From: Colwellia sp. TT2012
GTDB taxonomy: Bacteria; Pseudomonadota; Gammaproteobacteria; Enterobacterales; Alteromonadaceae
Assembly (NCBI RefSeq): GCF_001440345.1
Contig: NZ_LJYX01000006.1
Location: forward strand, 1-64,000
Direction of reading: 5' to 3'
DNA: 64,000 nt
Part shown: in pieces, positions 54,455 to 64,000 of the stretch
Layout: every line of letters begins with the position of its first letter
Numbering within the stretch: position 1 is the stretch's first letter
Translations under genes and position numbers: made by a program
The notes under the pieces: model-generated
What the model was told of the DNA's origin: nothing
Seen by the model: only the letters and a program-made list of their open reading frames with translations
Databases searched by the model: none

Positions 54455-54988
54455 ATGTCTCGTGTTGCAAAAACACCTGTCGTTGTTCCTGCTGGCGTTA
54501 CCATTACGTTATCAGGTCAAGACATTACAGTTAAAGGTCCAGTAGGTGAATTATCACGTACGATTCATAAGTTTGTTGCGGTTTCTCAAGAAGAAAACCA
54601 AATCAAAGTTACTATCGCATGTGATCACAAACAAGCTTGGGCTCAAGCCGGTACTACACGCGCTTTAATCAATAATATGGTTGAAGGTGTTAGCAAAGGT
54701 TTTGAAAAGAAATTAGTTTTACAAGGTGTTGGTTATCGTGCCAAAGCTGCTGGTAAGTCTTTAGACTTATCTTTAGGTTTTTCACACCCAATCAAACATA
54801 CTATTCCTGAAGGAATAACTTGTGAGACTCCTAGCCAAACTGAAATCACACTGAAAGGTTGTGATAAGCATTTAGTTGGTCAAACCGCTGCGAACATTCG
54901 TGCATACCGTAAACCTGAGCCTTATAAAGGTAAAGGTGTTCGTTATCTTAACGAAAATGTTCGTCGTAAAGAAGCTAAGAAGAAGTAG
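54455..54988 (+). CDS. rplF: 50S ribosomal protein L6 (uL6)
   Basis: 177 aa. Two repeated domains; signature [14 protein letters not shown] and C-terminal [21 protein letters not shown] precedes the ATG, 10 nt after rpsH. Confidence 0.97.
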   Translation: MSRVAKTPVVVPAGVTITLSGQDITVKGPVGELSRTIHKFVAVSQEENQIKVTIACDHKQAWAQAGTTRALINNMVEGVSKGFEKKLVLQGVGYRAKAAGKSLDLSLGFSHPIKHTIPEGITCETPSQTEITLKGCDKHLVGQTAANIRAYRKPEPYKGKGVRYLNENVRRKEAKKK

Positions 54989-54997
54989 GGTAATACT

Positions 54998-55351
54998 ATG
55001 GATAAGAGAACATCTCGTTTGCGCCGCGCTCGACGCGCTCGTGCAAAAATTAGCGAGTTGGGTGCGAATCGTTTAGTTATATTCCGTACTCCTCGTCACA
55101 TTTACGCTCAATTGATCGCACCAACGGGTTCTGAAGTAATCGCATCTGCGTCTACTTTAGACAAAGAAGTTGCTGCACAAATTGAAAAAACAGGTAATGT
55201 TGCCGCAGCAACTGCAGTAGGTAAAGCAATCGCTGAACGTGCTGTCGCAAAAGGTATCTCTAAGATAGCTTTTGATCGCTCTGGTTTCCTTTATCATGGT
55301 CGCGTTAAAGCGTTAGCAGAAGCAGCTCGTGAAGCTGGTCTTCAGTTCTAG
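54998..55351 (+). CDS. rplR: 50S ribosomal protein L18 (uL18)
   Basis: 117 aa. Basic N-terminus [11 protein letters not shown], then [13 protein letters not shown] and the [20 protein letters not shown] end. Contacts 5S rRNA with L5. Confidence 0.97.
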   Translation: MDKRTSRLRRARRARAKISELGANRLVIFRTPRHIYAQLIAPTGSEVIASASTLDKEVAAQIEKTGNVAAATAVGKAIAERAVAKGISKIAFDRSGFLYHGRVKALAEAAREAGLQF

Positions 55352-55359
55352 GGGTTATA

Positions 55360-55869
55360 ATGGCTAATCATAAGCAAGAAAACTCACAACAAAGTGATAT
55401 GGCTGAAAAGCTAATCGCAGTTAACCGCGTTTCTAAAGTGGTTAAAGGTGGTCGTATTTTCAGTTTCACCGCACTAACAGTAGTTGGTGACGGTAATGGT
55501 CGTGTTGGTTTTGGTTACGGTAAAGCACGTGAAGTGCCTGCTGCAATCCAAAAAGCAATGGAAAAAGCGCACCGTAACATAGTAACGATAGACTTGAAGG
55601 GTACTACTCTTCAACATGTTATTACTGGCAAGCATTCAGGCTCTAAAGTTTTCATGAAACCAGCCTCTGACGGTACAGGTATCATCGCCGGTGGCGCGAT
55701 GCGTGCAGTACTTGAAGTTGCAGGCGTTCAGAACGTATTGTCAAAAGCATACGGTTCTACTAACCCAATCAACGTAGTTCGCGCTACTGTTTCAGCTTTA
55801 GTGAATATGCATTCACCTAAAGATATGGCAGCTAAACGTGGCAAAAGCGTTAAAGAAATTTTGGGGTAA
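55360..55869 (+). CDS. rpsE: 30S ribosomal protein S5 (uS5)
   Basis: 169 aa. [34 protein letters not shown] and the [12 protein letters not shown] block. N-terminal leader ([15 protein letters not shown]) is a few residues longer than in E. coli. 8 nt after rplR. Confidence 0.97.
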   Translation: MANHKQENSQQSDMAEKLIAVNRVSKVVKGGRIFSFTALTVVGDGNGRVGFGYGKAREVPAAIQKAMEKAHRNIVTIDLKGTTLQHVITGKHSGSKVFMKPASDGTGIIAGGAMRAVLEVAGVQNVLSKAYGSTNPINVVRATVSALVNMHSPKDMAAKRGKSVKEILG

Positions 55870-55875
55870 TTGAGC

Positions 55876-56055
55876 ATGTCTAAAACAGTTAAAGTAACTC
55901 AAATAAAAAGTTCTATCGGTCGTTTACCGAAACATAGAGCTACATTAAAAGGCCTTGGCTTGCGTCGTATCAATCATACAGTGGAGTTAGAAGATACTCC
56001 CTCTATACGTGGTATGATCAACAAGGTTTATTATATGGTTAAGGTGGAGGATTAA
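55876..56055 (+). CDS. rpmD: 50S ribosomal protein L30 (uL30)
   Basis: 59 aa. [20 protein letters not shown] and [13 protein letters not shown] are typical of bacterial L30. ATG 55876 (MSKTVKVTQ) is used rather than a TTG at 55870; 6 nt after rpsE. Confidence 0.96.
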   Translation: MSKTVKVTQIKSSIGRLPKHRATLKGLGLRRINHTVELEDTPSIRGMINKVYYMVKVED

Positions 56056-56057
56056 TT

Positions 56058-56492
56058 ATGCGTTTAAATACTTTATCCCCTGCACCGGGATCTCACAAAG
56101 CTAAAAAGCGCTGTGGTCGTGGTATTGGTTCAGGCATCGGTAAAACTGGTGGTCGTGGTCACAAAGGTCAGAAGTCTCGTTCTGGCGGTAGTGTACGTCC
56201 TGGTTTTGAAGGTGGTCAAATGCCATTAAAACAACGTTTACCTAAATTTGGTTTTACTTCACGTAAATCTTTAGTTCGCGCTGAAATTCGTTTACATGAA
56301 TTAAATCTTATCAAAGGTGATGTTGTTGACATTCACGCACTTAAAGACGCTGGTCTAATTACACGTAATATCATAGCGGTAAAAGTTATGTTATCTGGCG
56401 AGATTACTCGTCCTATTACATTACGTGGCATTGCGGTAACTAAAGGCGCACAAGTAGCTATTGAAGCTGCTGGTGGCAAAATCGAGGAATAG
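56058..56492 (+). CDS. rplO: 50S ribosomal protein L15 (uL15)
   Basis: 144 aa. Gly/Arg-rich N-terminal arm ([20 protein letters not shown]) that threads into 23S rRNA, and [18 protein letters not shown]. Starts 2 nt after rpmD. Confidence 0.97.
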   Translation: MRLNTLSPAPGSHKAKKRCGRGIGSGIGKTGGRGHKGQKSRSGGSVRPGFEGGQMPLKQRLPKFGFTSRKSLVRAEIRLHELNLIKGDVVDIHALKDAGLITRNIIAVKVMLSGEITRPITLRGIAVTKGAQVAIEAAGGKIEE

Positions 56493-56498
56493 TACACT

Positions 56499-57836
56499 AT
56501 GGCTACACCAGGAATGGCTTCTCAAAAAGGAAGTAAAGGCGCAGGCGGTTTGTCTGAGCTAAAACAAAGATTATGGTTCGTATTCGTGGCATTAGTAGTG
56601 CTTCGTTTAGGGTCTTTTGTGCCAATCCCTGGTATTGACGCCGCTGTATTAGCTCAGTTCTTTGATCAACAAAAGGGCACTATCGTAGAAATGTTTAACA
56701 TGTTCTCCGGTGGTGCACTTGAGCGAGCCTCAGTATTGGCGCTTGGTATTATGCCGTACATTTCAGCTTCTATTATTATGCAATTGCTTACGGTTATGCA
56801 CCCGGCAATGGCAGAATTGAAAAAAGAAGGTGAAGCTGGACGACGTAAAATTAGTCAATACACACGCTACGGCACTTTAGTTCTAGCAACAGTTCAAGCG
56901 ATAGGGATTGCGGTAAACTTACCGGATATGATGCAAGGTCTAGTCATTAATGCTGGCTTTAGTTTCTATTTTACCGCTGTGGTTAGTTTGGTTACTGGTA
57001 CCATGTTTTTAATGTGGTTAGGTGAACAAATTACTGAACGTGGTATCGGTAATGGTATTTCGATTATTATTTTCGCGGGTATTGTTGCTGGCATGCCATC
57101 TGCAGTTGCTCAAACAGCTGAGAAGGCGCGTCAAGGTGAAATACACTTATTAGTATTATTGCTTATCGGCGTTGTGGTATTTGCAGTAACTTTCTTAGTG
57201 GTATTTGTGGAACGTGGTCAACGACGTATTGTTGTTAACTACGCTAAACGCCAACAAGGCCGCAAGGTTTTTGCCGCGCAAAGCACACATTTACCGCTGA
57301 AAGTGAATATGGCCGGTGTTATACCGCCTATCTTTGCCTCAAGCATTATCTTGTTCCCTGGCACGCTTGCGAGCTGGTTTGGACAAGGAGATGGCCCGGT
57401 AGCTGATTTCTTACAAGGTATTTCTCAGGCGATGTCGCCAGGGCAGCCTTTGTATGTATTCATGCTAGCAGCAGCAATTATATTTTTCTGTTTCTTTTAC
57501 ACGGCGCTTGTTTTCAATCCGCGTGAAACAGCAGATAACTTGAAAAAGTCAGGTGCATTCATTCCAGGGATTCGTCCGGGTGAACAAACATCCAAATATA
57601 TTGATAAAGTGATGACTCGCTTAACCCTATGTGGTGCGGCGTATATTACCTTTGTCTGTTTGGTTCCACAGTTTATGATCATGGCGTGGGACGTACAGTT
57701 CTACTTCGGCGGTACATCGTTATTGATTATCGTGGTTGTGATTATGGACTTTATGGCACAAGTACAAACGCATTTGATGTCTCATCAATATGACAATGTA
57801 CTTAAAAAAGCAAACTTGAAAGGCTATAGTCGTTAG
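56499..57836 (+). CDS. secY: Protein translocase subunit SecY
   Basis: 445 aa, ten transmembrane segments forming the Sec channel. The plug/TM2 region is [20 protein letters not shown], and the conserved cytoplasmic loop is [20 protein letters not shown]. Also [21 protein letters not shown]. Embedded in the spc operon between rplO and rpmJ, the usual gammaproteobacterial place. Confidence 0.98.
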   Translation: MATPGMASQKGSKGAGGLSELKQRLWFVFVALVVLRLGSFVPIPGIDAAVLAQFFDQQKGTIVEMFNMFSGGALERASVLALGIMPYISASIIMQLLTVMHPAMAELKKEGEAGRRKISQYTRYGTLVLATVQAIGIAVNLPDMMQGLVINAGFSFYFTAVVSLVTGTMFLMWLGEQITERGIGNGISIIIFAGIVAGMPSAVAQTAEKARQGEIHLLVLLLIGVVVFAVTFLVVFVERGQRRIVVNYAKRQQGRKVFAAQSTHLPLKVNMAGVIPPIFASSIILFPGTLASWFGQGDGPVADFLQGISQAMSPGQPLYVFMLAAAIIFFCFFYTALVFNPRETADNLKKSGAFIPGIRPGEQTSKYIDKVMTRLTLCGAAYITFVCLVPQFMIMAWDVQFYFGGTSLLIIVVVIMDFMAQVQTHLMSHQYDNVLKKANLKGYSR

Positions 57837-57866
57837 ACTGAGTTTGATGAGTTAACGGAGTATAAA

Positions 57867-57980
57867 ATGAAAGTACGTGCATCCGTAAAAAAGATTTGTC
57901 GTAATTGTAAAGTGGTAAAACGTAAAGGCGTAATTCGCGTTCTTTGTATTGAACCTAAGCACAAGCAAAGACAAGGTTAA
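57867..57980 (+). CDS. rpmJ: 50S ribosomal protein L36 (bL36)
   Basis: 37 aa, [20 protein letters not shown] then [17 protein letters not shown]. Zinc-binding form: Cys in CRNC, then a later Cys and His (LCIEPKH). ATG 57867 follows ACGGAG by 7 nt. It closes the spc operon, 30 nt after secY. Confidence 0.96.
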   Translation: MKVRASVKKICRNCKVVKRKGVIRVLCIEPKHKQRQG

Positions 57981-58012
57981 TATCGTCTGATATTAACTCA
58001 AATCTTTTAGAA

Positions 58013-58133
58013 CTGGCATTATGCGGAGGATTCTGTATAATGCCGTTTCGATTTGCAGTAAAAAGAGAATGGTTGGGTATCCTAACGGGCTTTCCAACCA
58101 ACGTAATTTTAATTATTTATAGGAGATGTGTTA
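58013..58133 (+). promoter_or_regulatory. Alpha operon promoter and leader with probable S4 control structure
   Basis: A promoter-like pair, CTGGCA (58013-58018) and TATAAT (58036-58041) with 17-nt spacing, is overlapped by a perfect 8-bp inverted repeat GGCATTAT / ATAATGCC (58015-58022 and 58037-58044). Downstream, TGGTTGG / CCAACCA (58070-58076 and 58094-58100) forms a second hairpin ahead of the rpsM ribosome site AGGAG (58121). In E. coli the rpsM leader folds into a pseudoknot bound by S4; this leader probably does the same (inference). Confidence 0.55.
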
Positions 58134-58490
58134 GTGGCCCGTATCGCTGGCATTAACATCCCTGATCGTAAGCATGCAGTAATCGCCATTACTGCGATTT
58201 ACGGTATCGGAGCTACACGTGCGAAAGCAATCTGTGCAGCAACTGGTATCGCTGAATCAACGAAGATCAGTGAATTAGACGAAGCAAAAATTGATTTGCT
58301 TCGCGCTGAAGTGGACAAATTTACCGTAGAAGGTGATTTGCGCCGTGAAGTTTCAATGAACATTAAACGTCTTATGGATTTAGGTTGTTACCGTGGCATC
58401 CGTCACCGTCGTAGTCTTCCTCTACGTGGTCAACGCACTAAAACAAATGCGCGCACCCGTAAAGGTCCTCGTAAGCCAATTAGGAAGTAA
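58134..58490 (+). CDS. rpsM: 30S ribosomal protein S13 (uS13)
   Basis: 118 aa. Starts [18 protein letters not shown] at GTG 58134, 8 nt after AGGAG; GTG is also the E. coli rpsM start. The frame upstream (to 58128) is not used. C-terminal [20 protein letters not shown] is the tRNA-contacting tail. First gene of the alpha operon. Confidence 0.97.
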   Translation: MARIAGINIPDRKHAVIAITAIYGIGATRAKAICAATGIAESTKISELDEAKIDLLRAEVDKFTVEGDLRREVSMNIKRLMDLGCYRGIRHRRSLPLRGQRTKTNARTRKGPRKPIRK

Positions 58491-58503
58491 GAGGAACTAG
58501 ACA

Positions 58504-58893
58504 ATGGCAAAAACACCAGTTCGTTCGCGTAAACGCGTAAAAAAACAAGTTGTCGATGGCATGGCTCATATCCACGCCTCTTTTAACAACACAATCGTGA
58601 CTCTTACAGACCGCCAAGGTAATGCTTTATCTTGGGCGACTGCAGGTGGTTCAGGTTTCCGTGGTTCACGTAAATCTACTCCGTTTGCTGCACAAGTTGC
58701 TGCAGACCGCGCAGGCGCTGCTGCAAAAGAGTTTGGCTTGAAGAATATTGAAGTTTTCGTTAAAGGTCCAGGTCCAGGTCGTGAATCTGCTATCCGTGCC
58801 CTAAATGCTGCTGGTTTTAAAATCACCAACATTACTGACGTTACACCAATTCCTCATAATGGTTGTCGTCCTCCTAAGAAACGTCGCGTTTAA
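58504..58893 (+). CDS. rpsK: 30S ribosomal protein S11 (uS11)
   Basis: 129 aa. [34 protein letters not shown] and the basic end [11 protein letters not shown]. 13 nt after rpsM. Confidence 0.97.
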   Translation: MAKTPVRSRKRVKKQVVDGMAHIHASFNNTIVTLTDRQGNALSWATAGGSGFRGSRKSTPFAAQVAADRAGAAAKEFGLKNIEVFVKGPGPGRESAIRALNAAGFKITNITDVTPIPHNGCRPPKKRRV

Positions 58894-58924
58894 TCGCATT
58901 TTTTAGGATAGTTGGAGAAAGAAA

Positions 58925-59545
58925 ATGGCTAGATATTTAGGTCCTAAGTTAAAACTTTGTCGCCGCGAAGGAACAGATTTGTTCCTTAAAAGTGGTGTTA
59001 GAGCAATTGACACTAAATGTAAAATCGAAACAATACCAGGTCAACATGGCGCCCGTCGCGGTCGTTTGTCTGACTACGGTGTTCAACTTCGTGAAAAACA
59101 AAAAGTTCGTCGTATTTATGGCGTACTAGAAAAACAATTCAGTAATTACTACAAAGAAGCAGCACGTCAAAAAGGTAACACAGGTGAAAACTTGTTACAG
59201 CTTTTAGAAACGCGTTTAGATAACGTAGTTTACCGTATGGGTTATGCCAGTACTCGTGCTGAAGCCCGTCAATTAGTTAGCCATAAGGCTATCGTGGTAA
59301 ACGGCGGAGTAGTTAATATTCCATCTTTCACTGTTAAAGCTGAAGATACTGTTTCTGTTCGTGAGAAATCTAAAACTCAAGCGCGTATTATCGCTGCTTT
59401 AGAATTAGCTGATCAACGTGAGAAGCCACTTTGGGTTGAAGTAGATACTAAGAAGCTTGAAGGCATTTTTAAACGTCTTCCAGATCGTTCTGATTTGTCT
59501 GCCGAAATTAATGAACAGTTGATTGTTGAACTTTACTCTAAATAG
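58925..59545 (+). CDS. rpsD: 30S ribosomal protein S4 (uS4)
   Basis: 206 aa. [30 protein letters not shown] and the S4 RNA-binding domain [20 protein letters not shown]. The single early Cys matches the zinc-free form. Primary 16S binder and likely repressor of this operon, as in E. coli. Confidence 0.97.
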   Translation: MARYLGPKLKLCRREGTDLFLKSGVRAIDTKCKIETIPGQHGARRGRLSDYGVQLREKQKVRRIYGVLEKQFSNYYKEAARQKGNTGENLLQLLETRLDNVVYRMGYASTRAEARQLVSHKAIVVNGGVVNIPSFTVKAEDTVSVREKSKTQARIIAALELADQREKPLWVEVDTKKLEGIFKRLPDRSDLSAEINEQLIVELYSK

Positions 59546-59573
59546 TAAAGTTGCACTTTAAGAGAGGACATAT

Positions 59574-60563
59574 ATGCAGGGTTCTGTAACCGAATTCCTT
59601 AGACCACGTATGGTTGGTATCGAACATATCAACCCTCGTCGCGCTAAAGTAACTTTAGAGCCACTAGAACGTGGTTTTGGTCACACTTTAGGTAATGCGT
59701 TACGCCGCATTCTTTTATCTTCAATGCCGGGTTGTGCCGTAACTGAAGTTGAGATTGATGGTGTATTACATGAGTACAGTAGTAAAGAAGGTGTTCAAGA
59801 GGACATCATCGAAATATTGTTAAATCTTAAAGGGCTAGCAATAATATTAGAAGGCAAAAATGAAGCCGTTCTAACGTTAACTAAGTCTGGTGAAGGCCCT
59901 GTAACGGCAGCTGATATTCAACATGATGGTGACGTAACTATTACTAACCCAGAACATGTTATCTGCACTTTAACAAGTGAAGGTTCTATCAGCATGCGCA
60001 TTAAAATTGAAATGGGTCGTGGTTACGTACCTGCTTCAGTTCGTCGTGATGCCGAGGAAGAAGATCGTGCTATTGGTCGTTTGTTGGTAGATGCCTCATT
60101 CAGCCCAGTAGTAAGAATTGCTTATGATGTTGAGTCTGCACGTGTTGAACAACGTACAGATTTAGACAAATTAATTATAGACATGGAAACCAATGGTACA
60201 TTGGATCCGGAAGAAGCTATCCGTCGTGCTTCAACAATTCTTGCTGAACAGCTTGATGCGTTTGTAGAACTTCGTGATATTAAAGAAGTAGAACAAGTGG
60301 AAGAAAAACCATTGTTCGACCCGATTTTGCTTCGTCCTGTTGATGATCTAGAATTAACTGTTCGTTCAGCTAACTGTTTAAAAGCAGAAGCAATTCAATA
60401 CATTGGTGATTTAGTACAACGTGCTGAAGTTGAGCTTCTTAAAACGCCTAATTTAGGTAAGAAGTCTCTAACTGAAATCAAAGACGTGTTAGCGTCTCGT
60501 GGTTTGTCTCTAGGCATGCGCCTAGAAAACTGGCCGCCAGAAAGCATTGTTGACAACGACTAG
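59574..60563 (+). CDS. rpoA: RNA polymerase alpha subunit
   Basis: 329 aa. N-terminal assembly domain ([21 protein letters not shown], ~36) and C-terminal domain that binds UP elements and activators ([34 protein letters not shown]). Same length as E. coli alpha. 28 nt after rpsD with AGAGAGGA upstream. Confidence 0.98.
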   Translation: MQGSVTEFLRPRMVGIEHINPRRAKVTLEPLERGFGHTLGNALRRILLSSMPGCAVTEVEIDGVLHEYSSKEGVQEDIIEILLNLKGLAIILEGKNEAVLTLTKSGEGPVTAADIQHDGDVTITNPEHVICTLTSEGSISMRIKIEMGRGYVPASVRRDAEEEDRAIGRLLVDASFSPVVRIAYDVESARVEQRTDLDKLIIDMETNGTLDPEEAIRRASTILAEQLDAFVELRDIKEVEQVEEKPLFDPILLRPVDDLELTVRSANCLKAEAIQYIGDLVQRAEVELLKTPNLGKKSLTEIKDVLASRGLSLGMRLENWPPESIVDND

Positions 60564-60609
60564 TTCGATCATCGTTTTTTTATTAATAGTTTGAGAGAAG
60601 GATTAACTT

Positions 60610-61014
60610 ATGCGTCATCGTCAAAGCGGTCGCCAGTTAAACCGTAATAGCAGTCATCGTAAAGCGATGTTCCGCAATATGGCAAGCTCTTTAGTTAAGC
60701 ACGGTATTATTAAAACCACCGTTGCTAAAGCTAAAGAACTACGTATGGTTGTAGAGCCACTGATTACATTGGCTAAAACCGACAGTGTTGCAAATCGCCG
60801 TTTAGCGTTTGCTCGTACACAAGATAAAGAAGTAGTAGGTATTTTATTCAACGAACTTGGTGCTCGTTACCAAGATCGTCCAGGTGGTTACACTCGCATT
60901 TTAAAATGTGGTTTCCGTACTGGTGATAAAGCGCCTATGGCTTATATTGAATTAGTAGACCGCCCAGTAGTAGAAGATGCTCCTGAAGTAGTTGAAGAAT
61001 CAGCAGAAGCATAA
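60610..61014 (+). CDS. rplQ: 50S ribosomal protein L17 (bL17)
   Basis: 134 aa. [20 protein letters not shown] and [15 protein letters not shown]. An acidic tail ([15 protein letters not shown]) extends it past the conserved core. Last gene of the alpha operon. Confidence 0.97.
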   Translation: MRHRQSGRQLNRNSSHRKAMFRNMASSLVKHGIIKTTVAKAKELRMVVEPLITLAKTDSVANRRLAFARTQDKEVVGILFNELGARYQDRPGGYTRILKCGFRTGDKAPMAYIELVDRPVVEDAPEVVEESAEA

Positions 61015-61039
61015 TTTAGTTTACTAAATTATACTTATA

Positions 61040-61066
61040 AAAACGGAGCTTAGGCTCCGTTTTTTA
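61040..61066 (+). terminator. Alpha operon terminator
   Basis: CGGAGC-TTAG-GCTCCG with A/T pairs extending the stem, then a run of six T, ~28 nt after rplQ. Confidence 0.92.
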
Positions 61067-61195
61067 TTGCTTAAAAATGACTTGTAGTGATATAACTACA
61101 GCTCAGTTAGTGAAGCTTGTTACTTTGCTACTTGACCTAAACGTCATTTCACCGTATAAAATATCTATAGTACATTAGTTTATTTTTGAGCCCTT

Positions 61196-62095
61196 ATGTC
61201 GTCACGAAACCCAATAATTGCCGTTACTGGCTCATCAGGAGCAGGCACTTCAACTAGTACCGCTTCTTTTGAACATATTTTTAGAACACTTGGCATTACT
61301 TCGGTAAATGTTGAGGGTGATAGCTTTCATCGTTTCTCCCGTCAAGAAATGGATCTGGAAAAGAGAAAAGCTAAAGAATCAGGCACTAATATTAGTTATT
61401 TTGGTGATTTGGCTAATGATTTTAGTGCGTTGCAAAAGTTATTTCGTGACTATGGTGAAACCGGTAAGGGTCAAATTAGACGTTACCTTCATAGTTTCGA
61501 TGAGGCGGTACCCTTTAACCAAATGCCAGGCACTTTTACCCCATGGCAAGAGCTTGGTGACGGTACAGATTTATTATACTACGAGGGTCTTCATGGTGGT
61601 GTGGTCACTAAAGATAATGACGTAGCCAAACATGTCGATTTACTCATTGGTATGGTACCTATTGTTAATTTAGAGTGGATTCAAAAGATCATTCGCGATA
61701 CCAATCAACGTGGTCACAGTAGAGAAGCGGTCACTGCTAGCATAGTGCGCAGTATGGACGATTATATCTCCTTTATCACGCCACAGTTTTCCCGTACACA
61801 TATTAACTTTCAGCGCGTTCCTACGGTTGATACCTCCAATCCATTTAGTGCCAAGGCAATCCCAAGCTTGGATGAAAGTTTTGTTGTTATCCGCTTTCGA
61901 GAAGTAAAGAATGTTGATTTTCAGTATTATCTTCGTATGATTGATGGCTCATTTATGTCGCGTATTAACACTCTGGTCGTTCCTGGGGGCAAAATGGGTC
62001 TGGCCATGGAGTTGATTTTAACGCCGCTAATAGAAGATTTGATAGAAAGAAAAACTCAAGCGAATAAAAAACTTGATTGGATGAGCGACTTATAA
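61196..62095 (+). CDS. prkB: Phosphoribulokinase-like protein PrkB
   Basis: 299 aa. P-loop family; closely follows E. coli PrkB: EGDSFHRFSRQEMD, ISYFGDLANDF, YYEGLHGGVVT, PTVDTSNPF and NTLVVPGGKMGLAMELI. The P-loop is GSSGAGTST, with Thr where classical loops have Lys. E. coli PrkB has the same change, so it is a family feature. Not a Calvin-cycle enzyme by context; physiological substrate unknown. The prkB-yhfA neighbourhood of enterobacteria is kept, with speD between. Confidence 0.92.
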   Translation: MSSRNPIIAVTGSSGAGTSTSTASFEHIFRTLGITSVNVEGDSFHRFSRQEMDLEKRKAKESGTNISYFGDLANDFSALQKLFRDYGETGKGQIRRYLHSFDEAVPFNQMPGTFTPWQELGDGTDLLYYEGLHGGVVTKDNDVAKHVDLLIGMVPIVNLEWIQKIIRDTNQRGHSREAVTASIVRSMDDYISFITPQFSRTHINFQRVPTVDTSNPFSAKAIPSLDESFVVIRFREVKNVDFQYYLRMIDGSFMSRINTLVVPGGKMGLAMELILTPLIEDLIERKTQANKKLDWMSDL

Positions 62096-62110
62096 CGCCC
62101 ATTTAACAAG

Positions 62111-62881
62111 CTATTTTCCGACAAATAGCTCATCTAATTCTCTGCTTAGTTGTGTGGTTACTTGCCTTGCATCGATAGCGGTTATTTCATTCTTATTGAA
62201 GCCTAGCTCTAAGTTTGTGCCTGAGTTAAAAATATGCTGTTTTAAGTCAATAGTCCGCCTGGCTAATTTACAATGAAACAAGTTATTCGTTGCCATAGCG
62301 CTGTCCTTAATCCTATACCTCTCCAGAGTGGCGGCAGTTAAATGCTCACTGATTTTGACAATGTCATGATCACTGAAGCACTTATCGCCACGCTGATCAC
62401 GTGTCATGCCTCGGACACGGTAATCTATATCGATAACATCAGCTGAGAAAGCCTCAATGACATAATCTAAGACCTTTAACGGTGAAATGACGCCACAAGT
62501 TGATAGCTCAATATCGGCTCTGAAAATGGCAATGCCTTGTTGTGGCGTTTCTTCAGGGTAGGTGTGAATACACAAGTGGCTTTTATCTAAGTGAGCGACT
62601 AAAGATTCAGGTTTTGCTTCTTCTGAAATCATTAAGGTGACACTTGCGCCTTGTGGCGTATAATCTTGGCTCGCTATATTTAAGACATTACCGCCAATGG
62701 CATGACAAATTTTAGTAAGTAGCACGCCAAGGTGCTCACTATTATAGCTTTTATTGATGTAAGCATTATAGTGAATAACGGCCTCAGGTGACGGTAAATA
62801 ATGTACTCGGTATAATGAAAAACTTAAACTTTTGGTTAAATTATTGAAGCCATACAGAGGGATTTTATTGGCGCTATGCAT
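62111..62881 (-). CDS. speD: S-adenosylmethionine decarboxylase proenzyme (E. coli type)
   Basis: 256 aa. Supplies decarboxylated AdoMet for spermidine synthesis. The self-cleavage site is K100-S101 in VAHLDKSHLCIHTYPE, where Ser becomes the pyruvoyl group. Further signatures: NIASQDYTPQGASVT, IFRADIELSTCGVISPLK and IDYRVRGMTRDQRG. Length and pattern match the long gammaproteobacterial form. No speE is adjacent. Convergent with prkB, 15 nt apart. Confidence 0.95.
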   Translation of the reverse strand: MHSANKIPLYGFNNLTKSLSFSLYRVHYLPSPEAVIHYNAYINKSYNSEHLGVLLTKICHAIGGNVLNIASQDYTPQGASVTLMISEEAKPESLVAHLDKSHLCIHTYPEETPQQGIAIFRADIELSTCGVISPLKVLDYVIEAFSADVIDIDYRVRGMTRDQRGDKCFSDHDIVKISEHLTAATLERYRIKDSAMATNNLFHCKLARRTIDLKQHIFNSGTNLELGFNKNEITAIDARQVTTQLSRELDELFVGK

Positions 62882-62895
62882 ACCGTGATAATTAC

Positions 62896-63300
62896 TTACT
62901 GAGTTATAATTTCAAAATCATGAGTAATGTCAACTTTGGCATTAAGCATTAAAGCGACTGAGCAATATTTATCAGCAGATAAACTCACTGCTCGCTCTAC
63001 GTGTTTCGCCGTAATATCACTGCCGGTAATAACAAAATGTAGATGTATTTTTTCGAACAGTGCTGGCACGCTATCAACCCGTGTGCCATTTATTTCGACC
63101 TTACAGCCGGTAATATTTTGTCGAGATTTTTGTAAAATGCTCACTACATCAACTGACGAGCATCCGCCTAAAGAAATTAGCACCGCCTCCAAAGGGCTAG
63201 GGGCTAGGTTACCAGCATTTGCGTCTAAAATCATAGTATGACCACTTGCTGAGGTGCCTATGAATAACTCTTCGCCTAACCATTTTACTTGTGCTCTCAT
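62896..63300 (-). CDS. yhfA: OsmC family protein (YhfA-like)
   Basis: 134 aa. OsmC/Ohr fold with two reactive Cys: LGGCSSVDVV (~47) and DKYCSVALM (~112). Members reduce organic peroxides; YhfA's own substrate is not known. In E. coli yhfA lies between prkB and crp. Here it is 14 nt upstream of speD on the same strand, probably co-transcribed. Confidence 0.88.
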   Translation of the reverse strand: MRAQVKWLGEELFIGTSASGHTMILDANAGNLAPSPLEAVLISLGGCSSVDVVSILQKSRQNITGCKVEINGTRVDSVPALFEKIHLHFVITGSDITAKHVERAVSLSADKYCSVALMLNAKVDITHDFEIITQ

Positions 63301-63442
63301 TGTTGACTCTATTTTGAATGAATATTGGGGATTCTATCTAAGTTACAGCAGCACCACCAGTTGTAATAGGTAATAGAGGCTTTAGCAGGCAATAACGCCG
63401 AACTGCCAAGGTTAAATAGGGGAGAACTTATGCTATTTAGGA

Positions 63443-63787
63443 TTAATCGTTATGAATGACGCTATCAAAGAGGTTCTTTATTAAGCTGGCAAATTCACGA
63501 ATGAAGGCTAATTGCTCATCATTAACCGGATTGTTGATAACGCCGGACAGGATCTCTTCTAGATCATAGACAATGGCATCAACTTCACGAATTATGGCAT
63601 TACGTTGATTAAAGGTTAAATTCTTATTTTGGCTACAAACGTTAATGATTTGTCCACACAACTCAACTTCAATGGCGGACATTACGGTTTCACTCGCGTG
63701 TTCTGGCGCGATTGAATTTTCAAATAAACTGAGGTGTTCGGTAAGGTACTCAATGATTTGAATATAACCTTCAGTGTCTGTAACCAT
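63443..63787 (-). CDS. Conserved small acidic protein (possibly DUF3802)
   Basis: 114 aa, acidic and helical, no signal peptide or membrane segment. MVTDTEGYIQIIEYLTEHLSLFE and DAIVYDLEEILSGVINNPV recall the DUF3802 proteins of Vibrio and Shewanella from memory; I could not check. Function unknown. Starts at 63787 on the minus strand and is separated from yhfA by ~140 bp. Confidence 0.65.
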   Translation of the reverse strand: MVTDTEGYIQIIEYLTEHLSLFENSIAPEHASETVMSAIEVELCGQIINVCSQNKNLTFNQRNAIIREVDAIVYDLEEILSGVINNPVNDEQLAFIREFASLIKNLFDSVIHND

Positions 63788-63906
63788 AATTGTCTTACTT
63801 ACCTTTGCCGGTGAATTGTACTTTTGTTTGAGTATAGCAGCTAGTGTAGCCTTTTTAGATAAGCTGAATCAAGCACCCCTTTACCTTGATACTAAGTATA
63901 AAACAC

Positions 63907-63999
63907 TTAGTACAGTGTTGTTGGTACCACCATTAACACGGCTCGCTGACCATTACCAACTTTGGCATTAGGGAAGACAATGCTCTCACCTGGTTGCGT
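63907..63999 (-). CDS. 3' end of an unidentified gene (partial)
   Basis: An open minus-strand frame enters from the right edge and ends at TAA (63907-63909), coding for 30 residues: TQPGESIVFPNAKVGNGQRA and VLMVVPTTLY. Composition is like a normal protein end, and the frame is the only long one there. No family recognised from this fragment. The hairpin ACTAAGT / ACTTAGT (63891-63911) overlaps the stop. Confidence 0.45.
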   Translation of the reverse strand, partial: TQPGESIVFPNAKVGNGQRAVLMVVPTTLY

Positions 64000-64000
64000 A

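Noticed and set aside
61308-61625. 105-codon frame within prkB
   Set aside because: Shadow of a strongly conserved gene in another frame.
61196-62095. PrkB P-loop Lys to Thr as a loss of function
   Set aside because: E. coli PrkB has the same GSSGAGT loop, so it is a family trait and not a mutation.
63774-63971. 65-codon plus-strand frame at the right edge
   Set aside because: It starts inside the opposite-strand gene start, has no ribosome site, and the minus strand there holds a better partial frame.

Overview
The window looks like chromosome of a marine, probably cold-adapted gammaproteobacterium of the Alteromonadales, most likely Colwellia or a close relative. The basis is low-GC DNA, gammaproteobacterial ribosomal operons, prkB/speD/yhfA and lpoB/ycfL gene neighbourhoods, and dense interspersed GGCGGGAATTTATTCGCG-type palindromes. 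The species call is inference; no search was run.

Layout. (1) 1-400: 3' end of a 23S rRNA gene, a 5S rRNA gene and its terminator, then a repeat-filled spacer. (2) 725-9247: a crotonase, then a MacB-like export module (periplasmic adaptor, ATPase, two FtsX-type permeases) followed by an NtrC-type sigma-54 activator and a sensor kinase. A sigma-54 promoter and clustered TGTCC/GGACA half-sites lie ahead of the adaptor gene. (3) 9426-12776, minus strand: a YjbH-type outer-membrane protein and an Ala/Thr-rich lipoprotein. (4) 13508-39204: a Wzx/Wzy-type surface polysaccharide locus. It holds Wza-Wzb-Wzc export and control, WecB, TviB/TviC, RmlB/RmlA, an aminotransferase and formyltransferase for a dTDP-4-amino sugar, flippase, probable polymerase, a NodB deacetylase with a second formyltransferase, three glycosyltransferases, an AsnB-type amidotransferase, a WbpV-like reductase, a PglC-like initiating transferase and a WbpM/PglF-type dehydratase. 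Read as a pathway, it predicts a glycan with QuiNAc or a relative as first sugar, GalNAcA (perhaps amidated) and an N-formylated 4-amino-4,6-dideoxyhexose. (5) 39204-40330: REP-like repeats on both sides of a REP-associated transposase (RAYT) gene broken by one amber codon. (6) 40328-43573, minus: a lipoprotein operon (COG3014, YcfL, LpoB, glycine-zipper protein). (7) 43764-52212: a chemoreceptor, an S10 carboxypeptidase, TypA, small proteins, YihY and Dtd. (8) 52475-61014: the spc and alpha ribosomal operons, rplN to rplQ, including rpmJ, secY and rpoA. The S10 operon is not next to them. (9) 61196-64000: PrkB, SpeD, YhfA-type OsmC protein, a small conserved protein and the 3' end of an unknown gene.

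The most unusual signals are in the non-coding DNA. One is a large REP-like family together with its presumed RAYT. The second is a family of six 31-bp hairpins with fixed flanks (GTCAT...ATCCA), a fixed 9-nt loop and stems that differ in sequence yet stay paired. The third is a duplicated 42-bp hairpin leader in front of both wecB and tviB. The likely sigma-54 circuit of the exporter and the deacetylase/formyltransferase pair in the glycan locus are the best functional leads.
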